Assembly: GCF_029784165.1 (NCBI RefSeq)
Contig: NC_073695.1
Coordinates: 163,450,113 to 163,514,112 of the forward strand
Direction of reading: 5' to 3'
DNA length: 64,000 bases
DNA from: Wyeomyia smithii
Lineage: Eukaryota; Arthropoda; Insecta; Diptera; Culicidae
Shown: piece after piece, positions 46,101 through 56,514 of the stretch
How positions within the stretch are numbered: the first letter of the stretch is position 1
Layout of the letters: each line of letters opens with the position of its first letter
Notes under the pieces: generated by a model
The model's database searches: none
What the model was told of the DNA's origin: nothing
What the model saw: only the letters and a program-made list of their open reading frames with translations
Made by a program: the position numbers and the translations under genes

Positions 46101-46462
46101 TCGGTTTCATTTGCTTGGTTTGTTCTTGAGTTGTGCAGAAACTTATGTTTCATTTGTATGGGACCCCTCCCTCCAGAAGAGGGAGGGGTCTCAAACTATC
46201 ATAGGAACCTTTATCGGCACCAAAAACCCCTACATACAAATTTTCACGTCGATCGGTTCGATAGTTTTCGAGCCTATATGGATCAAACAGACTGACAGAC
46301 CGGACTACATTTTTATATGTATAGATTACAACTTCAATATTTTAGAACCTAAAGAGTGAATATACATTTATTGGATTGAAGCGTTCATGTAAATCTATTT
46401 TTACAAATAAAAGTTTAAATGAGAAAGACTGGGTCTGACCGCTAGGTGGATTAATTTAGGTT
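43160..46462 (+). repeat. Rep-A copy D, full length, uninterrupted
   Basis: The best reference for the family, 3.3 kb. Head hairpin CCTTTCTCCTAGAAAGG (43164), GAGCTGAGC palindrome, TG run (43277-43330). Module 1 has CTCAGAGATGG at about 43360, 43655 and 43838. Module 2 has CCGGAAGT-type units (44900-45660). Module 3 has TGTGCA/AAATTTGTG units at about 45750, 45880, 46030 and 46130. The end block runs from TATATGTATAGATTACAAC to GGATTAATTTAGGTT. No protein-coding frame: the frames present follow the minisatellite units. Likely a non-autonomous mobile repeat. No TIRs and no target duplication seen. Confidence 0.87.
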
Positions 46463-47262
46463 CCATAAACTGGAAGTCGTAAATTCGGATTTCAAAATGA
46501 AGTATGGAGTTGATTAGGTAATGTTTGTCCCTTTTAGACTGGTTTCCAGAAACCGGAAGCTACTGTCTAGAAATTTAAAATGCCGTCTGAAGATGATTTC
46601 TGGCCTCTGGGTATCATACCGCTTCTCCAAATCGTATTGGATGATAATTGTCACTTTAGGCTGTTGATCGGAAACTGTCGCCATCTTCGCCACAGAAATA
46701 CCCAGATTAGGCAGTTTATTTGGTCATCTGGTTTAAAAATGGGTTTGAGATCGGATTCTAGCCACTGGGTATAATCCAGATTTCAAGAACCCATATTGAT
46801 TGGTATTTGACCATTCATTGGATGCCCCTCAAAAACGATCAGTAATATCAACTGCGTTAAAAAATTTCATTTTCACTGATAAGATCATTGAAATTAATGT
46901 ATAAGGAACAACATTTAATTATACATTATTTGAAACTTACTGACTAACGTTGACTTAAAGAATCTGAATATTTATACGCAGTGTATGAGTACAAATCGAT
47001 TATACCACGATCAAAAACAAAATCGCGTGATATAGTTGAAAGAGTTTAATGTTATTTGCATGTATATGTGTTAATTTATGTTCATATGTTATATTTTAAA
47101 TGTTCGGTATAGTTGTGCTGTTGGCTACCAAAAATTTGTTCAAGCAGAAGTTATCAAGGTGTATTTTTCAAATGTTGGGGTAAATCTATTTTAACAAATA
47201 ATAAGTTCGAATTTGAAAGGCTGGGTCTCACCGCTAGGTGGATTAATTTAGGTTTTTTTTTA
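46463..47262 (+). repeat. Rep-A 3' extension, ends with a second terminus
   Basis: Starts CCATAAACTGGAAGTCG and matches 2060-2500 and 6040-6660. It ends with the same terminus as copy D (GGTCTCACCGCTAGGTGGAT, then TTAATTTAGG), where CACC/GGTG forms a small hairpin. Copy D therefore carries two 3' termini 800 bp apart. Confidence 0.7.
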
Positions 47263-47328
47263 TAAGATTAGATTGTTTGTAGTAACCTTAATCGCTGACT
47301 TTACGTATTAAATTATTAAATTAACATC

Positions 47329-47432
47329 TTCCAAAACAAAATTGTGATAAAAAAACCGATTTTATCACTTGCCCTATTTTATCACCCCAAACATCATCAG
47401 GGGGTGATACAATCGGGTGATCACTGTATAAT
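47329..47432. mobile_element. TIR-element end, GGTGATAAAATCGG type
   Basis: Complement begins TTATACAGTGATCACCCGAT and continues with repeated TATCACCCC/GGGGTGATA motifs. Homologous, inverted, to the terminus at 38860. One end only. Confidence 0.5.
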
Positions 47433-50400
47433 AAAACCCATAGCGATATTGTTTGAACATATCATAAAATCATCATAAACTGTAAACTATTTCTTACGGA
47501 CTTAGGGATTGGTGTACATCTTTACTGGCGGTATGTGGTGACCTGAGTTCGATTTTTACCGTTAAGGTGCCGCAACAATGCATATTAAAGTGATGAAGAA
47601 TATTCGAAGCCATTTTAAAATCAATAATTACCAAAACTGTAAAAACTATCGTTTACTGACTCGATTGAATCAAAGTAGGAAAGTAGACAGAGCTACAACT
47701 ATTACAGAACATTTTCTGTCTCACAAGATACTAATCAGTGTACCCAGAATACAAACTATAATATAAATAAATTACACATTTCGAAAGGAAAAAAATGGTA
47801 TGTGCATTTTTGGCACTTCGTTTCCGAATAATACTCAATCTTAAACTAAATGTTCAATAACATTCAAGAGTTTTATTTGGCTAGCTGCCAATATCAACTC
47901 TTGAGAGAACGGGAGGTACATACAAATTTCTCTCATTTGAAAATATTGAGCGCAACTTTGTTTGAAACATTGATTCTCTCATGACTTGGACTTCTCTTCT
48001 CATTATTGACGTTTTTTTTAAATGTGAAAAGTGTGGGAAAGCGCAATGCAGTTCATTTGAAAGTTACTGCCAAGTCGGAAATGCTTGTGAGCTTTTTATC
48101 TTTCTTCCCGAATGATTTTGATCTGCGTGATTTAATTATGTCCAGCAAATTATATACGCCCAATATAGTCGTGTACTGCACTTCTCGCCAAAATTGTGAA
48201 TATATTGTATTATACCACAAACCAAATTTACAAAAGTGATGTTGCAGTGCAGATTTTTTTAAAGGTTGTCGAATAGTGCCGCATGAGAACACGAGAGCGT
48301 AAAAGTGTTTGAATTGTTCGAGCGCAACTGTATGTTATCTGGAATTTTGCAGTCAACTTATCAAAATATGTGAAGCGTGATTAATGACACTGTGTTCTTG
48401 TATATACAATTCAGATTGTAATAATACTCACAAGACAATGAACATTAGTATTATTTTTTTTAAATCATTTATCGTATATATGAAATTTATTAACAGCCAA
48501 AAAAAAACTTTAACTATTGTGAAATCTAACAGTAATTTTTTTTTTTTTTGAAAATATAGTGCTAAGAGGTAAATAAAAGTTCTGTTTGCATAGTGGCATT
48601 TAGCTGTTTTGTTTGAACTAGCGTTGTTGAGTATCAACATCAGTCATGAAACTTTCCAAGCGATTTCGCTCAAACTTAGTTGTAGATTTGCACCGAAATT
48701 GCTATTTCTATAGCTTTCCAACGTGTTTGGCTACAGTAATGTTAAGACTGTCTGAAATTTATTTTATCCACTATAATTGGTTAGTGTCGTTTCATTGATT
48801 TTCTGGTATCGGTGAAATATTTGAATTAAAAGTGTGTAGTTTATTTATTGTCAGGAAACAGTTAAGTTATATTCAATAAAAACTGGTGTTAATAAGAATT
48901 ATATACGATAACCACTTTTTTCAAAAAGGCAAGTTCATTTAGAAGGTTGTTTATCCTACTTTAGTTGTTTAAATTTTTATTTTTTCTCCTATTCATACCG
49001 GTAATTGCAAAAATTTGACGTTTCTTAATTTCTGATTTTAAAGATTCGTGAGCATGTAGAATGGTATCGTAAAATTATAAATACAGACTAAGATGCTCAC
49101 AAGGTCTTCTTTCTTGGAAAAAGCAGGAGGTATTAAATTAGCACCCTAATATGAAAGTTCAACGACGTCCGCAGGATGTTTATGAATAGAAATAATTATT
49201 CCATGTAATGGAAACCTAAGTGCGATTACGTCCGCCGTGTAAATTATTTCCCGGTATTTAAAGTGCATTTTTCTATTTTCGTCACCACATGTAAGCCGTA
49301 GTTGTCAGTACGTGTTGTTGACATTTCGTTATGCTTCCATTGCCTGCGGTTAATCTAGCTCTAGTCGTTTCTACATTCATCTTTTCAAACGCTTACAATT
49401 GAGAAATACCTTTTTTTTGTCGTGTCTTAAAAAGTTTATTGTATTGTTTTGTTTTTGACTACTAGTCATCAATATCTGTTCTTCGACTAATGAAGAGATA
49501 AAATGTTTGTATCAATCATAATTATGTTATAACTTGGAAAGAGGATTGTCTATGTTAACTTGCAGGTGCACCAGAAAAATTGAACATGCTAAAAATTCAC
49601 ATTAATATTTTCAACTTTAAATTTCCCTTTTTAATGAACATACACTTGGAGCAAAATCACCGACAAAGTACACAAAATAGATCCTATCATTGATGACGCA
49701 AGAGAGGGAATGATTCTACATTCAACGTTTCACAAACATTGAGTTTGACATAGTTTTCTGTGCATACGATTGCATCTCTTCTGTGCTCACACGAATAGTG
49801 CTCACTTGATTTACCGGAAATATAGAGAATGCGAGTTTACTGAGAATAAGATTTTTCGAAGAGCTATGAGATTAAAATACATTTTCCGGAGAGTCAGAAA
49901 GAGGGAAAACCTTAACGAAAGATTTTTTATTTATTATACCGCACCATAGCAGTTTCGGCAGCATCGTGGATTAGATTGTTATGTAAAATCTACGGCTGTT
50001 CAAGTTTTACTTTCCTTACTATAATTTTTGGTTAGATGTTGTAGTGAACTAAGCATATACCTAAAAATTTATTGATAGTTAAATCTGAGAACAAACTACG
50101 CACGTTTTAGAAAGAAAAATGCGAGAAATGAAGTGTTTTGCTATGATCTGGGCTAAAATAATTGCATTATTCGGAAACAGAAATGGATTATGAAAATTAT
50201 TTCAGGAAAAAACTTTACATGAAATTCAGGCAGGGTCAGTCAGTGTCGATGTTTGAATGTTAATCGGTAGAGTTTTATTTTGTGTGTCTCTTCGTGGCTA
50301 ATATCCGTGCATCTTTATTGTGATTTTGTTTTACATTTTCGTAAAAAACAGAAACATTTTCAAACTTTATTGTATGTGATTTCACTGTGGTAGAAAACCT

Positions 50401-51166
50401 GCAGAGATAAATTTTTGATAGTGATTAAAAATACATTGTGCATGAGATATATCGCGTATGAAATCTCTTTCTATAGATATCTGCTATGTCTATCATTATA
50501 TCTTCTTATCTTACTTTTTAATTACATAAAAAAGTATTTTAAAGTTTATTGATGAGCTGAAAACAAATATAGTGTAGAAAAACGTCCCGTATGTATCAAT
50601 ATAGTTTTGTCAAATTGATTTTTTCAATGCAGAATATTTCAAGTGGCCGTGAAAAAACTACAAAGTCCCGCTGTATCGATTGACACATTTTTCACGCGCA
50701 AGAGTAAAGGAAAACATAAATTAATACTAGTGATGCAGATTTCGGAAACTCGATTAACTTTAAAATTTAATACTCATTACACCGCGAATGATATTCACTG
50801 GTGGCATTTTTAGTGTGTTGTTCCCCCATTAAAGTTTAGTTGAATTAAACTGATGTGTGTGTAAACGGTATGGCAAAATAAATCAAACACTTTCGTAGAC
50901 CTACTTGTACATACTTAGTTTAAACATATTTATAGTGTATTTTGATTATGAAGTGTATTCCCAGTTTAACGAAATTAATATATAAAGCCTGCTTTGTTTT
51001 AGGTATTATGAAGTATCGGTATGGGAAAAAGTGGAGTATAAATTAAATATACACATCTGAGGATAACTTGTCGACAATTGAGAATAAAATGTAGATTATA
51101 ATTAAAAATTTAAAAAATCTCAGTCCGCCAGCGTTTTTCACTGGTCGGATTAAATTTAGCCCGCAG
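47433..51166. other. No gene seen; long low-repeat, intron-like stretch
   Basis: AT-rich DNA with no recognisable mobile-element protein and no long frame. Frames at 47578-47766 and 48006-48239 have no motif. This is the longest stretch in the window without obvious repeats, compatible with intron or intergenic host DNA. Confidence 0.45.
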
Positions 51167-51268
51167 GATGTCGGTTGTATTATGCAACGTTGCTTCGGCA
51201 ACTGGAAATGACAATAACAATAATAACGACAATATTAGTGAGGACTCAAATCCGGTTACTATATACAG
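51167..51268 (+). CDS. Weak candidate coding exon, unidentified
   Basis: An open frame with ATG at 51168 (MSVVLCNVASATGNDN, an Asn run, then ISEDSNPVTIYR) ends at ACAG|GTATAT, a plausible donor. TTTAGCCCGCAG just before 51167 is a possible acceptor. With that acceptor the phase fits the exon at 30050-30234, which ends two bases into a codon. The frame also continues past the donor to a stop near 51327, so splicing is not forced. It could instead be a first exon or chance. Gene unknown. Confidence 0.3.
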
Positions 51269-51396
51269 GTATATTCTTATATCTAAAAATAAACGAGCAA
51301 ATTTAATTATGCTTTAATTTGTACGTACACATAATCGCTTCAATCTTATAATAAACCAATGTGAACCATGTCTAGACAAATAGTATGGGTATTTAT

Positions 51397-51499
51397 GTCG
51401 AGCTCGTAAACAAATACCCAGCCGTAAAAATACTCACCTCCATTGACGAGTAATGGAAGATACACAGTTTACGGCTGGGTATTCGTATACGAGCTCGAT
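51397..51499. mobile_element. Short hairpin MITE
   Basis: Inverted arms GTCGAGCTCGTAAACAAATA...CCCAGCCGTAAA (51397-51427) and TTTACGGCTGGGTATTCG...GAGCTCGAT (51468-51499), with a 40-bp loop. Non-coding. Confidence 0.7.
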
Positions 51500-52039
51500 G
51501 TGAAGCCCCCCAGTATCTTTAAATTGTTATATAGAGCACTGTTACGTATCGCCTGCGCATTTGCACATTTTTTTGTAACTACCAGTTTCTTAATCATCGA
51601 TAGAAAGTTGTAAATTATCTTATATAAAATTGTCACTCGCTTTTTCAGTACGCTTAGAATTTATTAGAGTAATAAGACACCAATGTAACTTACAAATGCA
51701 CAGTACAAGGCTTTTCTCTAAATAAGATGATATCGAAATTGAACATTATCACATGAAACAGTAAATCGATTTAAAACTAGCACCTTAGGTTTTTGGCAAT
51801 AAAAATAATCGCAATCGGATTGAAAGTTAAAAGCTTCGTAAACTTGCTGAATTACGTGAAAGCACAGAGAACAGATAGCAGGAGACCTTTATCACAGACG
51901 GCATGAGCTCATTTTCACGGAGAAATATTTTTTTTCTTCTTTGAAGTTGTACAAGCAATATTGAATCGAAAAATGTTCGGGAACATTGGAAAGTGTAGTG
52001 AAATTTGCAAAGTTTGTTATCTATTGAACATGTTTTCCA

Positions 52040-53424
52040 TCTCTGATTTCTACTCGCACAAGCTGAAAATGTTCCAACTTGTATTGTTTTTATTATCTGC
52101 GAATATGCTATTTATAAAAAATGCTTCTTGAAAAAATAATAATATTTTCCTTAACAAGAATATTTTACATGAGATTTGCAGAGAGGAGGGGGGTAATAAA
52201 AAATCTTACGAAGCCACATTATGAGGGAAGAGGGGCACAGTGGTTTAAAACGCGAGAAAAGTGATCGTCAGCCTTTTGAGTATAAAAATGCCATTTAAAA
52301 GCTACAGTGTATTCGACAAAGTTTTTGTGCATCTTAAGGGGCATCTTTTGATATAAATAAATTTTTGATTAATTCACCTAAAAGTGAGATAAAAATTTTA
52401 TTTTTTTATTTACTTATCAAATCAAAACGAAGTCTTCAGCAAAGTTGTAGACAATCTTATGTAAAAAAACTTTGCTGAAGACACTTTGGTTCTATCTCTT
52501 GAAAATCGACCACATACAGGTAGTTTTATACACAGACATCCTTAAAGTTTCTAAAAATCGAAAATTATCAAATAACTTTTTTTTGAAGTGATTTAAGAGG
52601 CCTACTATGTTCTAGACATTTTTTCATATTTGAGAAATACATCATTCTGCTGAACATACCTTGGGAAAATTTGCAGCTTTTTCATAGGGTTTAGAGCATT
52701 TTAGATAAAAAAATACACTTTTTCAAAATGAAATTTCTCGAAAAGCTGCAAAAAGCTGCAAAAACAACAGTCTTCACTCGGAAGACGGGGATTAGTACTG
52801 GCTTCCCCAGGTGGTTTCACTAGTTTCTTGCAGTCTCTTAAAGACTTGGGCGTGGGTGAAAAAATTATTTTTCACCCCCGCGCATTTTTTATCTAAAATG
52901 TCCTAAACCCTATGAAAAAGTTGAAAATTTTCCCATGATATGTTCGGCAGAATGATGTATTTTTTAAATATAAAAAAATTTCTAGAACAAAGTAGGCCAC
53001 CAAAATCACTTCAGAAAAAGTTATTTTGGTATTTTTCGATTTTTAGAAACTTTAAGGATGTCTGTGTATAAAACTACCTGTATGTGGTCGATTTTCAAGA
53101 GATAGAACCAAAGTGTCTTCAGCTTCTTTTCTACATAAGATTGTCTACAACTTTGCTGAAGACTTCGTTTTGATTTGATAAGAAAATAAAAAAATAAAAT
53201 TTTTATCTCACTTTTAGGTGAATTAATCAAAAGTTTATTTATATCAGAAGATGCCCCTTAAGATTCACAAAACTTTGTCGAATACACTGTAGCATTTAAA
53301 TGGCATGTTTATACTTAAAAGGCTGACGATCACGTTTTTCGCGTTTTAAACCACTATGAGGGGGACGGAACTTACAAAAAAGACCTTACGTAACTTGTGG
53401 ATGACGCCTTAGTTAAATCATCAT
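52040..53424. repeat. Duplicated 1.39-kb segment, copy 1
   Basis: Matches 62616-64000 at a constant offset of 10576 bp with no length change and about seven single-base differences by eye (roughly 99.5% identity). The left edge is sharp: CTCTGATTTCTACTCGC is shared and the sequence before it is not. The nested Transib-like MITE is at the same place in both. The right edge is beyond the window in copy 2. Confidence 0.88.
52236..53358. mobile_element. Transib-like foldback MITE, copy 1
   Basis: 1123 bp. Ends CACAGTGGTTTAAAACGCG and (complement) CATAGTGGTTTAAAACGCG, flanked by the 5-bp duplication AGGGG at 52231-52235 and 53359-53363. Long imperfect inverted arms of about 500 bp continue to a centre near 52800. 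A CACAGTG heptamer with a 5-bp duplication is the pattern of Transib elements, relatives of the RAG1 source transposon. No transposase. The frame at 53021-53230 is part of the arm. Confidence 0.72.
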
Positions 53425-53950
53425 TCACCCTAAGTAATCGAAACCGAAACAGTCATATACACTTATTCTTTATTCCACTGGGTCATTGCCAACATACCCA
53501 GAATTAAAGAATTAATATTGCGATTTACGACGCAAGTAAAAAAGCGATACCAGACAGTTCTTTTAGAACTAAAGCTAAGCGGTGGTGTGCTTAAACTGAC
53601 AAATTTTACGGTAATGTGAGGTTTGTTCACAGATTTCTTTGTGATTAACGTTATTTCTCATATTCGTGAGACAGCTAGACAATCAAAGTTTTCATTTCCA
53701 TCATTAAAATTGTCGATATTGATCAACATTCAGGAGTTTGGGGGCTGTTTTCTTCGACTGATTAAAATAGGCGCCACTGCTTAAGCCGTTCCTTACCCCA
53801 TACATCAATCTTATCCAGATTAGTTTGTGGTTTTGTCGTTTGTAACTCAAGTGACATCTTATTGTAAACCGTAGAATTCCGTATTCTTTACTTTCCGTAT
53901 ATACGTGCTCTATGGAAATCAATCTTGAGTCTTTTAGTTTTTTCTGCTAA
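53425..53950. other. No gene seen
   Basis: No recognisable coding sequence or repeat, apart from short frames on the minus strand. Confidence 0.35.
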
Positions 53951-55537
53951 AGTACCATGGAACAGGGTGAAATTGATCAATTTTTATAATATTTTCCAAT
54001 TAACTAGCTTCATGTACATTTTTCCAAAAATAGTATATATTTAAAAACAAGTACTGGTGTGTGCTCTAGAAAACCTCTTTGGCTATTGGTGAAATTTCTA
54101 TCGTCTACTTCATGAAATAAATTCAAGAATTCTATAAGGTACTATGAGAAAAATCGGGGTGAAATTGATCACCCTTGAAATCCATACATTCTGTTGGAAA
54201 TGTGCTTTTTTTCGACATGTTCATGATAAATGGTGATTTCTAAACTGAAAAATATCAATCATAGCTAGTTTGGAAACAAAACTAACGGTATTTCAGGTTA
54301 AAATTTATTCATTCTGGTACAAGAGCTGCAATTCAATCGTCGTTAGATCGATTTCAATTCAGTTCAGTGGAATAATCATTGTTGAAAATTATACTTTTCG
54401 AGCTCGAGGGCCAGTCTTTTTCGTTTTGCCAGATTTTATTTAAAACTTAGTGGCAACGCTGCTTGCTACCACCACTAAGTGTTAGTGTTAGACAGACGGC
54501 ACGAAGGGCGAAACTTGAAACACCGAAGCCAGTGTCAGTGTTATATTATCGGCACCGGTGCCTTAAGCATCAGTAAACACCGGAGCTGGTGGATCTAGCT
54601 TCGGAAAACACCGGTCTCACGTAAAGAATAACATAAACAATGTTAGTTAAATATACGAGATGTTTATGTCCTCTCATTAACAAGAATTCTAAACTTTGTT
54701 TAAAGAACAAACTTTTGATTTACAAACAAATTTTTAGACCAGCAAAGCTTTATGCTGTACCGATGTGGTCAAGTTGCTGTTTAACAAGGAAGAAAACGCC
54801 TCAAAGGATTCAGAATAAAATTCTGAAAATGATTTTGAAGCATCCTCCTTGGTTTGGTACGCTCGAATTACATAGACTTACTGGTGTTGAACCGTTAGAA
54901 GCTATGTCAAATAAAATTATTAACAATTTTCGACAAAAATCGTTGCAATCCTCAATTGCAACGATAAGCTCTTTATAGCCAATAAGTTACCAATTAAGCT
55001 AGTTGTAAGTTTACTTCTCCTTTTTTGACAAGCAGGTTTGAATCCCTACGAACGATAAGTCCTAATTGCGAAAGCAAACAAATCCTAACAATTAAAATTA
55101 CAAATTTCTAACAGTGTTGAGAAGTCATCATTTGTGATTGGACACACATACTTATTACTTACTAATATTTATCATAAATACTTAAGCTACTAAAAAATCC
55201 CCCCTAAAAAAATTTAAAAATAATAAACAATGTGAGTATATTTGGGAACGTTTTTCTTCGCATTAGGCCTAGCCTCTGCTATAAGGCAGTGACCGAGGTG
55301 TGTCTGTGAAGCCCTCGTTTCCGGTGTTTGCCGAAGCTTGAGGCACTGGCGCCGATCATATAACACTGACACTGGCTTCGGTGTTTCATGTTCCGCCCTT
55401 CGTGCCGTCTGTCTGACACCAACACTGAGTGACAATTGCTAAACATGCCGTTTCGTGTTTTAAATATATCCCTCAGTGCAGAGCGTGTTTTGGACATGGC
55501 TGCCTCACTGATCAATTTAACCCCATTCCACGGTACT
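53951..55537. mobile_element. Harbinger-like foldback element with a nested retrotransposon
   Basis: Ends AGTACCATGGAACAGGGTG and (complement) AGTACCGTGGAATGGGG, flanked by TAA at 53948-53950 and 55538-55540. A 3-bp TWA-type duplication suggests PIF/Harbinger. Inner inverted arms include GACAGACGGCACGAAGGGCG (about 54492) and its complement (about 55390-55410). The GGTGAAATTGATCA motif occurs at 53967 and again at 54158. A Juan-like fragment (54644-55222) sits inside; without it the element is about 1 kb. No transposase seen. Confidence 0.7.
54644..55222 (+). mobile_element. 5'-truncated Juan-like retrotransposon, 579 bp
   Basis: The same family as 25750-28400 and closely similar to its 3' end. 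The coding remnant reads from YTRCLCPLINKNSKLCLKNK to NNFRQKSLQSSIATISSL, stop near 54978, which is the C-terminal end of ORF2. A 3' UTR and an A-rich tail follow. An 11-bp duplication ATAAACAATGT flanks it (54633-54643, 55223-55233), the mark of target-primed insertion. The fragment has no stop of its own before the natural end, so it is younger than the copy at 12377. Confidence 0.9.
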
Positions 55538-55540
55538 TAA

Positions 55541-56514
55541 CATTCTAAGCCAAATACATGTGTAAAGTTCCATCCACATCAACAAAGTTCGATTAAACTT
55601 TTGTGTATATTCAAACTAATTTGGCTTGATTTTTAAGCTTGTTTAGATACCTTAGCGCATGCCAAGCGTGTACTCTAGCGGATTTTACTTTTTCGTGATG
55701 CGGCGATTTTCCTCGAAAAATTATGTCTATCTTCGGTACAAAGAACGTTTAAAATGATGCCTGGGAGTTTCAGGAACAGCAATTTTCGAAAAAAAAATTA
55801 AATAAAACTCTGTTCAACGAATTCCTTCAAACAAACTGATCTAAAATAAAAAGATTTAGCATAGGAACACATGAAATTTACATGTTATTTTCAAATTAAG
55901 TAATTCCTGATATCAATGTACATAGACCACTCTGACTTCATATATAATTTACTGGAATCCTGGAATCGTTCCACAACAGAGTAGTGTGGCCATTCTGTTT
56001 AAGATAAAATTTCAACATGTCATATACCAGCTGTAAGATTCGATTTTTTGAAATTTTCATAATATCATAAATTCAGTTTTTTGGGTAGATGCGGCTTATA
56101 CAAAAAACTCATTTTTGAAAAAATGTTCATAGACCTCTAAGTTCCGCAATGGCTCATATAACATTGGGAAGGAAAGATTTCTGATGCTAACAGTTTTCAT
56201 AAAGCTACGGAAAAATATTCAACCTCGTTGGATAGCTAAAATATACGAGATGTTTATGATATTACAATTATCCCCATTTTTATTTTCCTTCATACTAAGG
56301 AGTTAATTTGCAATGCTCTCGCGGTGCGCCATTTCATCGCTGTACGTACTAGGAGCCAAAAAAAAATTCTATCTGCATTTTTTAAATGTTGAAAAAAAGT
56401 TTAATGACATTTACGGATTTTCAATCAATAAACGAACAAATACAGGAATATAGACACATAGATCTGGCAGCGCTTAAAATCTTATTTCAAACGTGCGCTA
56501 ACACTATGGGTTAA
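55541..56514. other. No gene seen
   Basis: AT-rich. AATATACGAGATGTTTATG at about 56240 repeats a 19-bp piece of the Juan-like ORF2 (28054, 54649), perhaps a tiny relic. Otherwise nothing supported. Confidence 0.35.

Noticed and set aside
43160..46462. CRISPR array or tandem gene cluster reading of the Rep-A arrays
   Set aside because: Units of 105-300 bp are imperfect, without spacer/repeat alternation, in a clearly eukaryotic TE setting.
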